Assembly (NCBI GenBank): GCA_009930275.1
Contig: RZYP01000130.1
Coordinates: 1 to 5,765, forward strand
From: Negativicutes bacterium
GTDB lineage: Bacteria > Bacillota_C > Negativicutes > Acidaminococcales > Acidaminococcaceae
Length of the DNA: 5,765 nt
Direction of reading: 5' to 3'
The position numbers were made by a program, and so were the translations under genes. Below the pieces are notes generated by a model. It worked only from the letters and a program-made list of their open reading frames with translations. It was not told the DNA's origin and searched no databases. Shown piece by piece: positions 1-5,580 of the stretch; position 1 is the first letter of the stretch; each line of letters opens with the position of its first letter.

Positions 1-39
1 GATATTGCGCACAAGGTATTGGCCTTACTGAAAAAGTAA
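1..39 (+). CDS. murG: C-terminal end of an upstream gene, probably MurG
   Basis: Reading from base 1 in frame 1 gives 12 codons, DIAHKVLALLKK, and then TAA at 37-39. The tail is amphipathic and Lys-ending, as expected for the last helix of MurG, the membrane-associated glycosyltransferase that converts lipid I to lipid II. The identification rests mostly on position: murG is the usual gene directly before murC in dcw clusters. The stop lies 15 bases before the murC ATG, so the two are very probably co-transcribed. Twelve residues are too few to prove the family; any other dcw gene could end this way. Confidence 0.55.
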   Translation, partial: DIAHKVLALLKK

Positions 40-43
40 GGAA

Positions 44-50
44 GAGGAGG
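44..50 (+). promoter_or_regulatory. Ribosome binding site of murC
   Basis: GAGGAGG is a strong Shine-Dalgarno sequence. It lies 4 bases before the ATG at 55 and 7 bases before the GTG at 58. The second distance is closer to the optimum, so GTG at 58 is a real alternative start that would shorten MurC by one residue. Confidence 0.8.
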
Positions 51-54
51 TTTC

Positions 55-1440
55 ATGGTGTTAGAAGGCATAAAAAGGATACACTTCATCGGCATTGGTG
101 GAGTTGGTATGAGTGCAATTGCCTACGTTTTATTAAAGCGTGGCTTTATTGTTTCCGGTTCAGATGCAACTCAGGGATACATGGTTAATAAACTTTCAAA
201 AGAAGGAGCCATGGTTTATATAGGACATGCGGCCTGCCAGATTGAGGATGTTGACGCCGTTGTTGTTTCTACGGCAATCCGTGATGATAATCCGGAGCTG
301 GAAGAGGCACGAAGAAGGAAGATAAGGGTCTTGCACCGTTCAGATGTTTTAGCTGCCCTTATCAACAGCGGCAATGGTGTCGCGGTTGCAGGCGCACACG
401 GAAAAACCACAACTAGTTCTATGCTTGCTTGTATTTGCGCGGAGAGCGGTATTGACCCCACAGCGATTATTGGTGGTGTAGTTTCAAGTCTTGGCGGCAA
501 CGCCCTTAATGGCAAAGGTGACGTGCTTGTGGCAGAAGCAGATGAAAGCGATGGGTCTTTTCTTAAATTTCATCCTCATATCGCTGTGGTCACAAATATC
601 GAAAATGACCATTTAGACCATTACGGCAACGAAGAAAATATTTACAAAGCGTTTTGCCAATTTCTTGGAAATATTGTTGAAGGCGGTAAAGCGATACTTT
701 GTTTTGATAATGCAAAAATAAGAAGAATGGCACAGGAAGCCAAAACCAAAATAATTTCGTATGCTATTGATTATCCTGAAGCAGATTATCTTGCTAAGGA
801 TGTTGTTTTTGGCAAGGACGGAACAAGTTATGACTTCTATTTCCATGGGGAAAAACTTGGTCAGGTGGAATTAATCGTGCCGGGAAGACATAATGTCCTT
901 AATTCTTTAGGTGCATTGGCTGCAGCGATAGAACTAGGTATTGGTCTGGAAACCGCCATTGCTTCCATGAAGCTTTTTAGCGGCGCAAAACGACGTTTTG
1001 AAACTAAGGGGCAAGTTAATGGAGTATGGGTGGTAGATGACTACGCCCATCATCCTACGGAAATAAAGGCAACTCTGGCTGCTGCCAAACAGACAAGGCC
1101 AAATCGTCTTATGTGTATCTTTCAGCCACATCGCTACACAAGAACACAATTGCTCCTGGAGGACTTCGGCGGTGCTTTTGGCGATTGTGACGAGCTTATT
1201 CTCACCGAGATCTATTCCGCTGGGGAACAGCCTATTTCAGGCATTTGCGGTCAGCAATTGTGCAAGGAAGTAGCAAAACGAACTTCACAAAAAGTTGTTT
1301 TTATTCCTGAACTCAGTGATATTGAAAGTTATCTTATGGAAAATGTTAAAAATGGTGATCTGGTCATAACACTCGGAGCAGGAAATATTTATACCGTTGG
1401 TGAAAAACTTGTGGCAGACTTGAAGCGAGGAATAAGATAA
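55..1440 (+). CDS. murC: UDP-N-acetylmuramate--L-alanine ligase MurC
   Basis: MurC is the cytoplasmic ATP-dependent ligase that adds L-alanine to UDP-MurNAc, the first step of the peptidoglycan stem peptide. The 461-residue length is normal for the family. Visible in order are: the N-terminal Rossmann-like UDP-binding loop GIGGVGMSAIA (13-23); the Mur-ligase P-loop GAHGKTTTS (113-121, Lys117); EADESDGSF (from 161); TNIENDHLDHYG (from 180, with His186 and Asp188); the adenine-side PGRHN (276-280); DDYAHHPTE (328-336), a MurC-specific signature; FQPHRYTRT (356-364); and LGAGNIY near the C-terminus (440-446). All the hallmark residues I can judge are present, so the enzyme should be active. The stop codon TAA shares its last base with the ATG of ddl (TAATG), which implies translational coupling. 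The start is ATG 55 or GTG 58. The family assignment is near certain. Confidence 0.97.
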   Translation: MVLEGIKRIHFIGIGGVGMSAIAYVLLKRGFIVSGSDATQGYMVNKLSKEGAMVYIGHAACQIEDVDAVVVSTAIRDDNPELEEARRRKIRVLHRSDVLAALINSGNGVAVAGAHGKTTTSSMLACICAESGIDPTAIIGGVVSSLGGNALNGKGDVLVAEADESDGSFLKFHPHIAVVTNIENDHLDHYGNEENIYKAFCQFLGNIVEGGKAILCFDNAKIRRMAQEAKTKIISYAIDYPEADYLAKDVVFGKDGTSYDFYFHGEKLGQVELIVPGRHNVLNSLGALAAAIELGIGLETAIASMKLFSGAKRRFETKGQVNGVWVVDDYAHHPTEIKATLAAAKQTRPNRLMCIFQPHRYTRTQLLLEDFGGAFGDCDELILTEIYSAGEQPISGICGQQLCKEVAKRTSQKVVFIPELSDIESYLMENVKNGDLVITLGAGNIYTVGEKLVADLKRGIR

Positions 1441-2372
1441 TGGATAAAATTATAAAAGTGGCCGTAGTAATGGGAGGACCTTCTGCGGAAAGAGAAGTTT
1501 CCCTGGCGACCGGAACTGCGGTTGCTGAGGCGTTAAGAGAAAAAGGGTATAATGTAGAAGCTATTGATCTTGAGCCAGACAGAATCACCGAGCAACTCAA
1601 TGCGTGCGGTGCAACAATGGTCTTTAATGCTGTTCACGGTTTATATGGAGAAGACGGCTGCCTTCAGGGTGTTTTGGAAATGATTGGCATGCCGTATACC
1701 GGGTCCGGTGTTCTGGCTAGTGCGCTTGCCATGGACAAGATCGCTTCCAAGCGAATTTTCCAGGCAACGGAAATTCCGACGCCACGTTGTTTGATTTTAT
1801 CGCAAGAAGACAAGCAAAACCAGAAAGAAATTATTCTAAAGACCTTTTCACTGCCAGTTGTTGTCAAACCTGCTTCGCAAGGTTCGAGTATTGGCGTAGT
1901 TATTGTTAAACAAGAAAATGAATTGCCAGAGGCCTTGGAAACAGCCTTCTCTTATGGGAAGGAAGTTTTAATTGAGGAGTTTGTCATAGGAAAAGAATTA
2001 ACGGTTGCCGTTATGGCTAGTCAGGGTGAAGTAAGAGCGTTCCCTGTGATTAATATTGTGCCGCATTCTGGGACTTATGATTTCAAGTCAAAATATACTA
2101 AGGGTGAGACAGAATATCTTGTACCGGCGCCGTTAAGCGAAGCTGAAACAAAACGCGTGCAGGAGGTAGCGATTCAAGCCTATAAAGTTTTAGGCTGCAG
2201 AGGGGTAGCGCGTGCTGACCTGATGCTTGATAAAGAAGGTCAGGTTTTCGTCTTAGAACTTAATACTGTTCCTGGAATGACATCTACTAGTCTTGTGCCA
2301 AAAGCAGCGCTAGCAGTCGGGCTTTCTTTCCCTGACTTGTGTGAGAAAATATTGTTGTCGGCTGTAAAATAA
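1440..2372 (+). CDS. ddl: D-alanine--D-alanine ligase
   Basis: This ATP-grasp ligase joins two D-alanines to give the dipeptide that MurF adds to the peptidoglycan precursor. The 310-residue length matches the short DdlB type rather than the longer DdlA/VanA type. Visible are: MGGPSAEREVSL (11-22, Glu17 being the D-Ala-binding glutamate); HGLYGEDG (66-73); MDKIASK (98-104, Lys100 for ATP); VKPASQGSSIG (142-152, Lys143 and the Ser149/Ser150 loop); YDFKSKY (213-219) on the omega loop; RADLM (258-262, Arg258 and Asp260); and ELNTVPGMT (273-281, Glu273 and Asn275 for Mg/ATP). The Lys-Tyr pair on the omega loop is the one seen in D-Ala-D-Ala ligases, so a D-Ala-D-Lac (vancomycin-resistance) specificity is not indicated. 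The gene overlaps murC by one base, with only a weak purine-rich stretch (GCGAGG, 1425-1430) upstream, so coupling to murC translation is likely. The murC-ddl-ftsQ order is the one known from E. coli. Confidence 0.97.
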   Translation: MDKIIKVAVVMGGPSAEREVSLATGTAVAEALREKGYNVEAIDLEPDRITEQLNACGATMVFNAVHGLYGEDGCLQGVLEMIGMPYTGSGVLASALAMDKIASKRIFQATEIPTPRCLILSQEDKQNQKEIILKTFSLPVVVKPASQGSSIGVVIVKQENELPEALETAFSYGKEVLIEEFVIGKELTVAVMASQGEVRAFPVINIVPHSGTYDFKSKYTKGETEYLVPAPLSEAETKRVQEVAIQAYKVLGCRGVARADLMLDKEGQVFVLELNTVPGMTSTSLVPKAALAVGLSFPDLCEKILLSAVK

Positions 2373-2377
2373 TTAAC

Positions 2378-2386
2378 GGAGGTGAT
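2378..2386 (+). promoter_or_regulatory. Ribosome binding site that decides the ftsQ start
   Basis: GGAGGTGAT is a perfect nine-base complement to the usual 3' end of bacterial 16S rRNA. The first GTG that could open the frame (2382) lies inside this site and cannot be the start. The GTG at 2391 is 8 bases after GGAGG and is the correct choice; TTG at 2394 is a weaker alternative. Confidence 0.88.
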
Positions 2387-2390
2387 TCAG

Positions 2391-3152
2391 GTGTTGTCAA
2401 CGAAGGAGCGTCTTTGCCAAGAACGGCAGAAACGCAGGCTGCGCTTGTTAAAAATCACCTTTTGTTTTTTTTGTTTCGTCGGTATGGTTGTAGGTAGTTA
2501 TCAATTGGTACACAAGCCTTGGTTCGCCTTCGGCCGTATAGACGTTGTGGGCAATAAGAATGTTCAACAGCAAGAGGTTATAAAGTCTCTGGGTTTAACC
2601 GGGCCGGTTAACTTATTTTTGATTGACCGCGAACGTCTTGAAAGAGGGCTTGAGCAGGATTTTCGCGTTGAGAAGGTACAAACATCCTATGCCTGGCCCA
2701 ATGTATTGAAAATACAAGTAATAGAGCGTCAATCAGCCGTTTACATTAAATGCGCCTATGGCGGTTTTGCCCAACTGGATTTTAACGGATATGTTTTAAG
2801 CGTATCTAAAGGAATCAAGGATGCTTCAGTGCCTTTTGTTTCAGGTCTTGGCATTGGTAATGCTTATCTTGGTGACCGAGTGCAAAAAGACGACATTATG
2901 AAAATAGTCATATTTTTGAGTCGACTTGACAAGTCCTTGTTGTCACGCATTTCAGAAATATCTGTTGATAATCAGAATAGTGTTAAAATTATTATGTTGT
3001 CAGGTGTTCCGATTCTCGTTGGAACGATAGATTCTCTTGAGGAAAAAGTAGACACTTTCATAACAATTTGTAACGAAATTAAAAGTAAAAATATAGATGG
3101 ATATTACATTGACTTGACATTTGCCAAGCCTTATATTAAGGTTAAGCGGTGA
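2391..3152 (+). CDS. ftsQ: Cell division protein FtsQ/DivIB
   Basis: FtsQ/DivIB is a bitopic membrane protein of the divisome that bridges early and late division proteins, with partners FtsB/DivIC and FtsL. From GTG 2391 the protein has 253 residues, a normal length. It has a short, strongly basic cytoplasmic N-terminus (residues 5-21, rich in Lys and Arg), one membrane segment (about 19-40), and a POTRA domain starting at FGRIDVVGNKNV (47-58) and ending near WPNVLKIQVIERQSA (102-116), followed by the FtsQ beta domain to the end. The ER motif that usually precedes Pro has Ser here (ERQSA). The C-terminus is short, without the long tail of some Gram-positive DivIB proteins. The start was set by the perfect Shine-Dalgarno sequence at 2378-2386. 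No ftsA follows, unlike in E. coli; a DUF881 gene comes next. Confidence 0.92.
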   Translation: MLSTKERLCQERQKRRLRLLKITFCFFCFVGMVVGSYQLVHKPWFAFGRIDVVGNKNVQQQEVIKSLGLTGPVNLFLIDRERLERGLEQDFRVEKVQTSYAWPNVLKIQVIERQSAVYIKCAYGGFAQLDFNGYVLSVSKGIKDASVPFVSGLGIGNAYLGDRVQKDDIMKIVIFLSRLDKSLLSRISEISVDNQNSVKIIMLSGVPILVGTIDSLEEKVDTFITICNEIKSKNIDGYYIDLTFAKPYIKVKR

Positions 3153-3154
3153 AA

Positions 3155-3211
3155 ATGAAGTTCATGCCTAAAGATGAGAAAGAGAGCTATGATTTAAATG
3201 TTTTACGATAA
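3155..3211 (+). other. Possible 18-codon ORF overlapping the DUF881 start
   Basis: Starting at ATG 3155, three codons' worth of bases after the ftsQ stop, an open frame encodes 18 residues beginning MKFMPKDEKESYD and ends at TAA 3209-3211. It overlaps the first 14 bases of the DUF881 gene in another frame. Its own ribosome binding site is poor (GGTGA directly before the ATG). The peptide is charged and matches nothing I know. Its only plausible role is to carry ribosomes from ftsQ to the DUF881 start, which lacks a good Shine-Dalgarno sequence. It may equally be chance. Confidence 0.2.
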
Positions 3212-3890
3212 ACATGCAAAAATACTGATCACCATTGTTTGTGCAATACTTGGGGTTATGCTGGCTACACAGTTTCGCACAAATGAGAACCGAAAAGCCA
3301 ATATACCCTACCAAAGGGCGGAAGACCTGAGCGAAAGGCTAAAAGTCGTTGAAAAAGAAAGAAATCAGCTTCTTATGGAAATACAACGCCTTCAGGAAAA
3401 AGCAAGCGACGAGGTTGTGGCAAGAGAAATCACCGGTTTAAAGGCGCACGCCGGATTAACAGCCTTGCACGGCCCTGGTGTTATAGTTACAGTGGACGAT
3501 AGCAAAAAGTTAGCCAAACCCAGCGAAAATCCAAATTTGTATCTAATTCATGATGATGACTTGTTGCGCGTCATAAATGAATTGCGTGCTTCCGGTGCTG
3601 AAGCTATTGCTATAAATGAGGAGAGGCTGACTGCGGTTTCTGAAATAAGATGCGCAGGACCTACCTTATCTGTAAATAACAATCGCTTTGCACCTCCGTA
3701 TGTTATTCGTGCTATTGGTGATCCCAAAACAATGGAAAACTCGTTGAAGATGCGGGGCGGTGTAATTGAAACGCTTAAGTTCTGGGGTATACAGGTAAAT
3801 GTTACGAAAGAAGATAATCTTGTTATTCCACCCTTCAAAGGATCGCAAAGCTTCGAATATGCCAAGGTGGGAGAAGGTGCCGCACAATGA
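3198..3890 (+). CDS. DUF881 family membrane protein (YlxW/YlxX-like)
   Basis: This is a 230-residue member of the DUF881 family, whose biochemical role is not established; its genes sit in dcw clusters beside sbp and ftsZ in Gram-positive bacteria. It has a short N-terminus, one membrane segment (about 8-24), a likely coiled coil (about 40-72, rich in Glu, Lys, Arg, Leu), and the conserved extracytoplasmic domain. Family hallmarks are ALHGPGVIVTVDD (89-101), IHDDDLLRVINELRASGAEA (117-136), AINEERL (138-144), RCAGPTLSVN (151-160), APPYVIRAIGDP (165-176) and the C-terminal GIQV (197-200). ATG 3198 is the first possible start because TAA lies immediately before it in frame. The Shine-Dalgarno sequence is weak (GAGAAAGAGAG, 11 or more bases upstream). 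Bacillus subtilis has two such genes in tandem (ylxW, ylxX); only one is present here. Its stop overlaps the sbp start. Confidence 0.93.
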   Translation: MFYDKHAKILITIVCAILGVMLATQFRTNENRKANIPYQRAEDLSERLKVVEKERNQLLMEIQRLQEKASDEVVAREITGLKAHAGLTALHGPGVIVTVDDSKKLAKPSENPNLYLIHDDDLLRVINELRASGAEAIAINEERLTAVSEIRCAGPTLSVNNNRFAPPYVIRAIGDPKTMENSLKMRGGVIETLKFWGIQVNVTKEDNLVIPPFKGSQSFEYAKVGEGAAQ

Positions 3891-4216
3891 TATATCCACT
3901 GATTGGTTTGCTGATAGGTGTGCTTGTAGGATTAAATATGCCTGTAAGCTTGCCGCAGGAATATGTAAAATTACTATCCGTGGCACTGATGGCCGTCCTG
4001 GACTCAGTGCTCGGGGGAATACGTTCCGCCAAGGAAGGAAATTACGATAATCAGATTTTTATTTCCGGTTTTTTTGTAAATGCTTTTGTCGCCATGCTGC
4101 TTTGTTATTTCGGCGAGCAACTGGGCATCGATTTGTACTTTATCGGTATTTTAGCCTTTGGGCTAAGAATATTCCAGAACATAGCCATCATTCGTCGGTT
4201 ATATCTTGGAAAATAA
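3887..4216 (+). CDS. sbp: Small basic protein Sbp (DUF1290)
   Basis: This 109-residue integral membrane protein is of the Sbp/DUF1290 family, found beside ftsZ or ftsA in Firmicutes and some other bacteria; no reaction is known and a link to division is inferred from gene order. There are probably four hydrophobic segments: about 4-20, 27-43, 57-75 and 83-101. The family signature is the stretch ALMAVLDSVLGGIRSAKEG (33-51), followed by FISGFFVNA (58-66) and FGLRIFQNIAIIRR (91-104), which ends in a basic cytoplasmic tail. The start is ATG 3887, overlapping the DUF881 stop by four bases (ATGA), with an AAGG Shine-Dalgarno element at 3874-3877. These two genes are therefore probably translationally coupled and may act together. 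Confidence 0.94.
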   Translation: MIYPLIGLLIGVLVGLNMPVSLPQEYVKLLSVALMAVLDSVLGGIRSAKEGNYDNQIFISGFFVNAFVAMLLCYFGEQLGIDLYFIGILAFGLRIFQNIAIIRRLYLGK

Positions 4217-4233
4217 AAAAAAGATTTATGGCG

Positions 4234-4260
4234 GCAGGGATATGCAACTTTTTGTTGAAT
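4234..4260 (+). promoter_or_regulatory. Candidate sigma-H-like promoter upstream of ftsZ
   Basis: GCAGGGATA (4234-4242) agrees with the Bacillus sigma-H -35 consensus RnAGGAwWW at eight of nine positions. After 11 bases comes GTTGAAT (4254-4260), a full match to the -10 consensus RnnGAAT, and 11-12 bases is the standard spacing. In B. subtilis one of the ftsAZ promoters is sigma-H dependent. The match is by eye, in AT-rich DNA, and it assumes that the organism has sigma-H. Confidence 0.4.
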
Positions 4261-4285
4261 TCTAAAATGTCGATATATTTATACT
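4252..4285 (+). promoter_or_regulatory. Candidate housekeeping promoter(s) of ftsZ
   Basis: In the 116-base gap before ftsZ two imperfect sigma-A arrangements overlap: TTGTTG (4252-4257) with TATATT (4274-4279) at 16 bases, and TTGAAT (4255-4260) with TATACT (4280-4285) at 19 bases. Neither is ideal. Together with the gap itself and the absence of a terminator after sbp, they suggest that ftsZ has its own promoter in addition to read-through from the operon. Confidence 0.4.
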
Positions 4286-4317
4286 ATTATTGATGCAGAT
4301 AGATTAATTGTGATTTT

Positions 4318-4326
4318 AAGGAGGAG
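4318..4326 (+). promoter_or_regulatory. Ribosome binding site of ftsZ
   Basis: AAGGAGGAG is a strong Shine-Dalgarno sequence, 8 bases (counted from AGG) before the ATG at 4333. This agrees with the high level of FtsZ made by most bacteria and fixes the start. Confidence 0.88.
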
Positions 4327-4332
4327 CTTTTA

Positions 4333-5427
4333 ATGTTCGAGCTGGAAAATACTACTGAGACGCTGGCTAATATTAAGGTAATTGGTGTAGGTGGAGGCGG
4401 TAATAACGCTGTTAATCGCATGATTTCTGCTGGGCTTAAGGGCGTGGAATTTATTGCTGTTAACTGCGACGCCCAAGCATTATTGCTCTCAAAAGCATCC
4501 AACCGCATACAAATTGGCGAGGAGCTCACAAAAGGTCTGGGCGCCGGAGCAAATCCGGAAATTGGTCAAAGAGCGGCTGAGGAGTCCAGAGAACAAATAT
4601 TAGCATCATTGCAGGGAGCCGATATGGTATTTGTAACAGCGGGTATGGGTGGCGGTACAGGTACGGGCGCTGCACATATTGTTGCCGAATGTGCTCGTGA
4701 AGTCGGAGCCTTGACGGTCGGTGTTGTAACTAAGCCGTTTACCTTTGAGGGTAAACGTCGCTATAACCAGGCAGAACAAGGTATTATAAACCTTCAACAA
4801 AAGGTTGACGCCTTAATTACAATCCCTAATGACCGCTTATTACAGGTGATAGATCGCCGCACTTCAATGTTAGACGCTTTTCGTATAGCTGATGATGTTT
4901 TAAGACAAGGCGTTCAGGGAATCTCCGACTTAATTAGTGTTCCAGGCTTAATCAATGCTGATTTCAATGATGTGAAAACAATTATGTCTAATGCCGGTTC
5001 CGCACTCATGGGCATGGGTATGGCGAAGGGCGAAGGCGGAGCTAATGCAGCAGCAGAAGCCGCAATCAGAAGCCCGCTGTTGGAAACAACTATTGAAGGA
5101 GCACAAGGAGTTTTACTTAACATAACAGGCGGTAAAGATTTAACTTTAATCGACGTTACTGAGGCTTGTAACACCATCGCTAATGCCGTTGATCCTGATG
5201 CGATGATTATTTTTGGTGCCGCAATTGATGAATCATTAGATGATGAAATTCGTGTTACCGTTATTGCAACCGGTTTTGGCGGTAAAAATCCTGCTTTGCC
5301 GAAAGATGGCGCCGGTAAAAAGGCCTATGAAGGAATGTATGGTGTTGGAAGGAAGGATTCAGGGTCAACACTTGGCTCATTCACGCCCCCATCAACAGAA
5401 ATTCCGCCATGGATTCGTGGCAGGTAA
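4333..5427 (+). CDS. ftsZ: Cell division GTPase FtsZ
   Basis: FtsZ is the tubulin-like GTPase that polymerises into the Z ring at midcell and recruits the divisome. The protein has 364 residues. The nucleotide-binding domain has [15 protein letters not shown] (16-30), the T2 loop region VNCDAQAL (43-50), [11 protein letters not shown] (68-78), the tubulin signature GGGTGTG (106-112), [11 protein letters not shown] (133-143) and PNDRLLQ (165-171). The T7 synergy loop [11 protein letters not shown] (208-218) keeps the catalytic Asp210 and Asp213. The C-terminal domain runs to VIATGF (310-315), followed by a short linker of about 40 residues and the C-terminal peptide [10 protein letters not shown] (355-364), the docking site for partners such as FtsA, SepF or EzrA. 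Two residues stand out: Cys45 where NTDAQ normally has Thr, and His115 where GTGAAP normally has Pro. Neither is catalytic, so function is probably retained. ftsA is not adjacent. A terminator follows the gene. Confidence 0.98.
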   Translation: MFELENTTETLANIKVIGVGGGGNNAVNRMISAGLKGVEFIAVNCDAQALLLSKASNRIQIGEELTKGLGAGANPEIGQRAAEESREQILASLQGADMVFVTAGMGGGTGTGAAHIVAECAREVGALTVGVVTKPFTFEGKRRYNQAEQGIINLQQKVDALITIPNDRLLQVIDRRTSMLDAFRIADDVLRQGVQGISDLISVPGLINADFNDVKTIMSNAGSALMGMGMAKGEGGANAAAEAAIRSPLLETTIEGAQGVLLNITGGKDLTLIDVTEACNTIANAVDPDAMIIFGAAIDESLDDEIRVTVIATGFGGKNPALPKDGAGKKAYEGMYGVGRKDSGSTLGSFTPPSTEIPPWIRGR

Positions 5428-5446
5428 TATTTAATGACGATTAGAG

Positions 5447-5475
5447 AGCTGCAGTCGATTTCGACTGCAGCTTTT
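5447..5475 (+). terminator. Rho-independent terminator after ftsZ
   Basis: AGCTGCAGTCG (5447-5457), loop ATTT, and CGACTGCAGCT (5462-5472) form a perfect 11-bp hairpin, 19 bases after the ftsZ stop. The T-tract is short (TTTT, 5472-5475) and is followed by ACTATATATAG, so termination may be incomplete. It separates the dcw unit from nrdR. Confidence 0.85.
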
Positions 5476-5489
5476 ACTATATATAGAAT
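5474..5489 (+). promoter_or_regulatory. Candidate distal NrdR box
   Basis: The core CTATATATAG (5477-5486) is a perfect 10-bp palindrome and fits the core CWATATATWG of the published NrdR-box consensus (acaCwAtATaTwGtgt) at all ten positions; the flanks match less well (12 of 16 overall by my count). It begins at the end of the terminator T-tract. Its centre is 41 bp from that of the proximal site, about four helical turns. Confidence 0.5.
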
Positions 5490-5511
5490 AAAAAAACAAA
5501 TAAACGCTGTA

Positions 5512-5540
5512 TGGACACAATATATTGACTGTGCTATAAT
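5512..5540 (+). promoter_or_regulatory. Promoter of nrdR
   Basis: TGGACA (5512-5517, one mismatch to TTGACA), exactly 17 bases, and TATAAT (5535-5540, perfect), with the extended -10 dinucleotide TG at 5532-5533. Transcription should start near 5547, giving a leader of about 34 bases. It is the best promoter in the window and explains how nrdR is expressed beyond the ftsZ terminator. Confidence 0.8.
5515..5530 (+). promoter_or_regulatory. Candidate proximal NrdR box inside the nrdR promoter
   Basis: ACACAATATATTGACT matches the NrdR-box consensus acaCwAtATaTwGtgt at 14 of 16 positions; the core CAATATATTG (5518-5527) is a perfect palindrome. It overlaps the last three bases of the -35 hexamer and fills most of the spacer, so a bound repressor would block RNA polymerase. 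NrdR boxes normally come in pairs, and a second core lies upstream. Confidence 0.6.
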
Positions 5541-5580
5541 ATTTCTGTCGAATAAAGCTACTGAAATGGGGTTTAAGAGC

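Noticed and set aside
216..515. Minus-strand open frame of 99 codons inside murC
   Set aside because: It lies wholly within a murC region with conserved Mur-ligase motifs, has no family features and is a codon-bias shadow.
1440..2372. Ddl as a vancomycin-resistance (D-Ala-D-Lac) ligase
   Set aside because: The omega loop keeps the Lys-Tyr pair typical of D-Ala-D-Ala ligases, the length is of DdlB type, and the context is housekeeping.
3548..3986. Two overlapping minus-strand open frames of about 105 codons across DUF881 and the start of sbp
   Set aside because: Both are antisense to conserved DUF881/Sbp domains, with no recognisable motifs and no promoter or ribosome binding site that I can see.
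3799..4050. Plus-strand frame of 83 codons spanning the DUF881-sbp junction
   Set aside because: Out of frame with two well-supported genes on either side; the product has no recognisable features.
4271..4280. CGATATATTT before ftsZ as a third NrdR-box-like site
   Set aside because: It matches the core at only eight of ten positions, is not palindromic, and AT-rich DNA gives such matches by chance.
4102..4293. Plus-strand frame of 63 codons running 77 bases past the sbp stop into the ftsZ leader
   Set aside because: Most of it is a frame-shifted reading of sbp, and the extension covers the candidate promoter region; no ribosome binding site.
5525..5540. TTGACT close to TATAAT as a -35/-10 pair
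   Set aside because: Only 4 bases separate them. TGGACA at 5512 has the correct 17-base spacing; TTGACT is part of the palindromic site.
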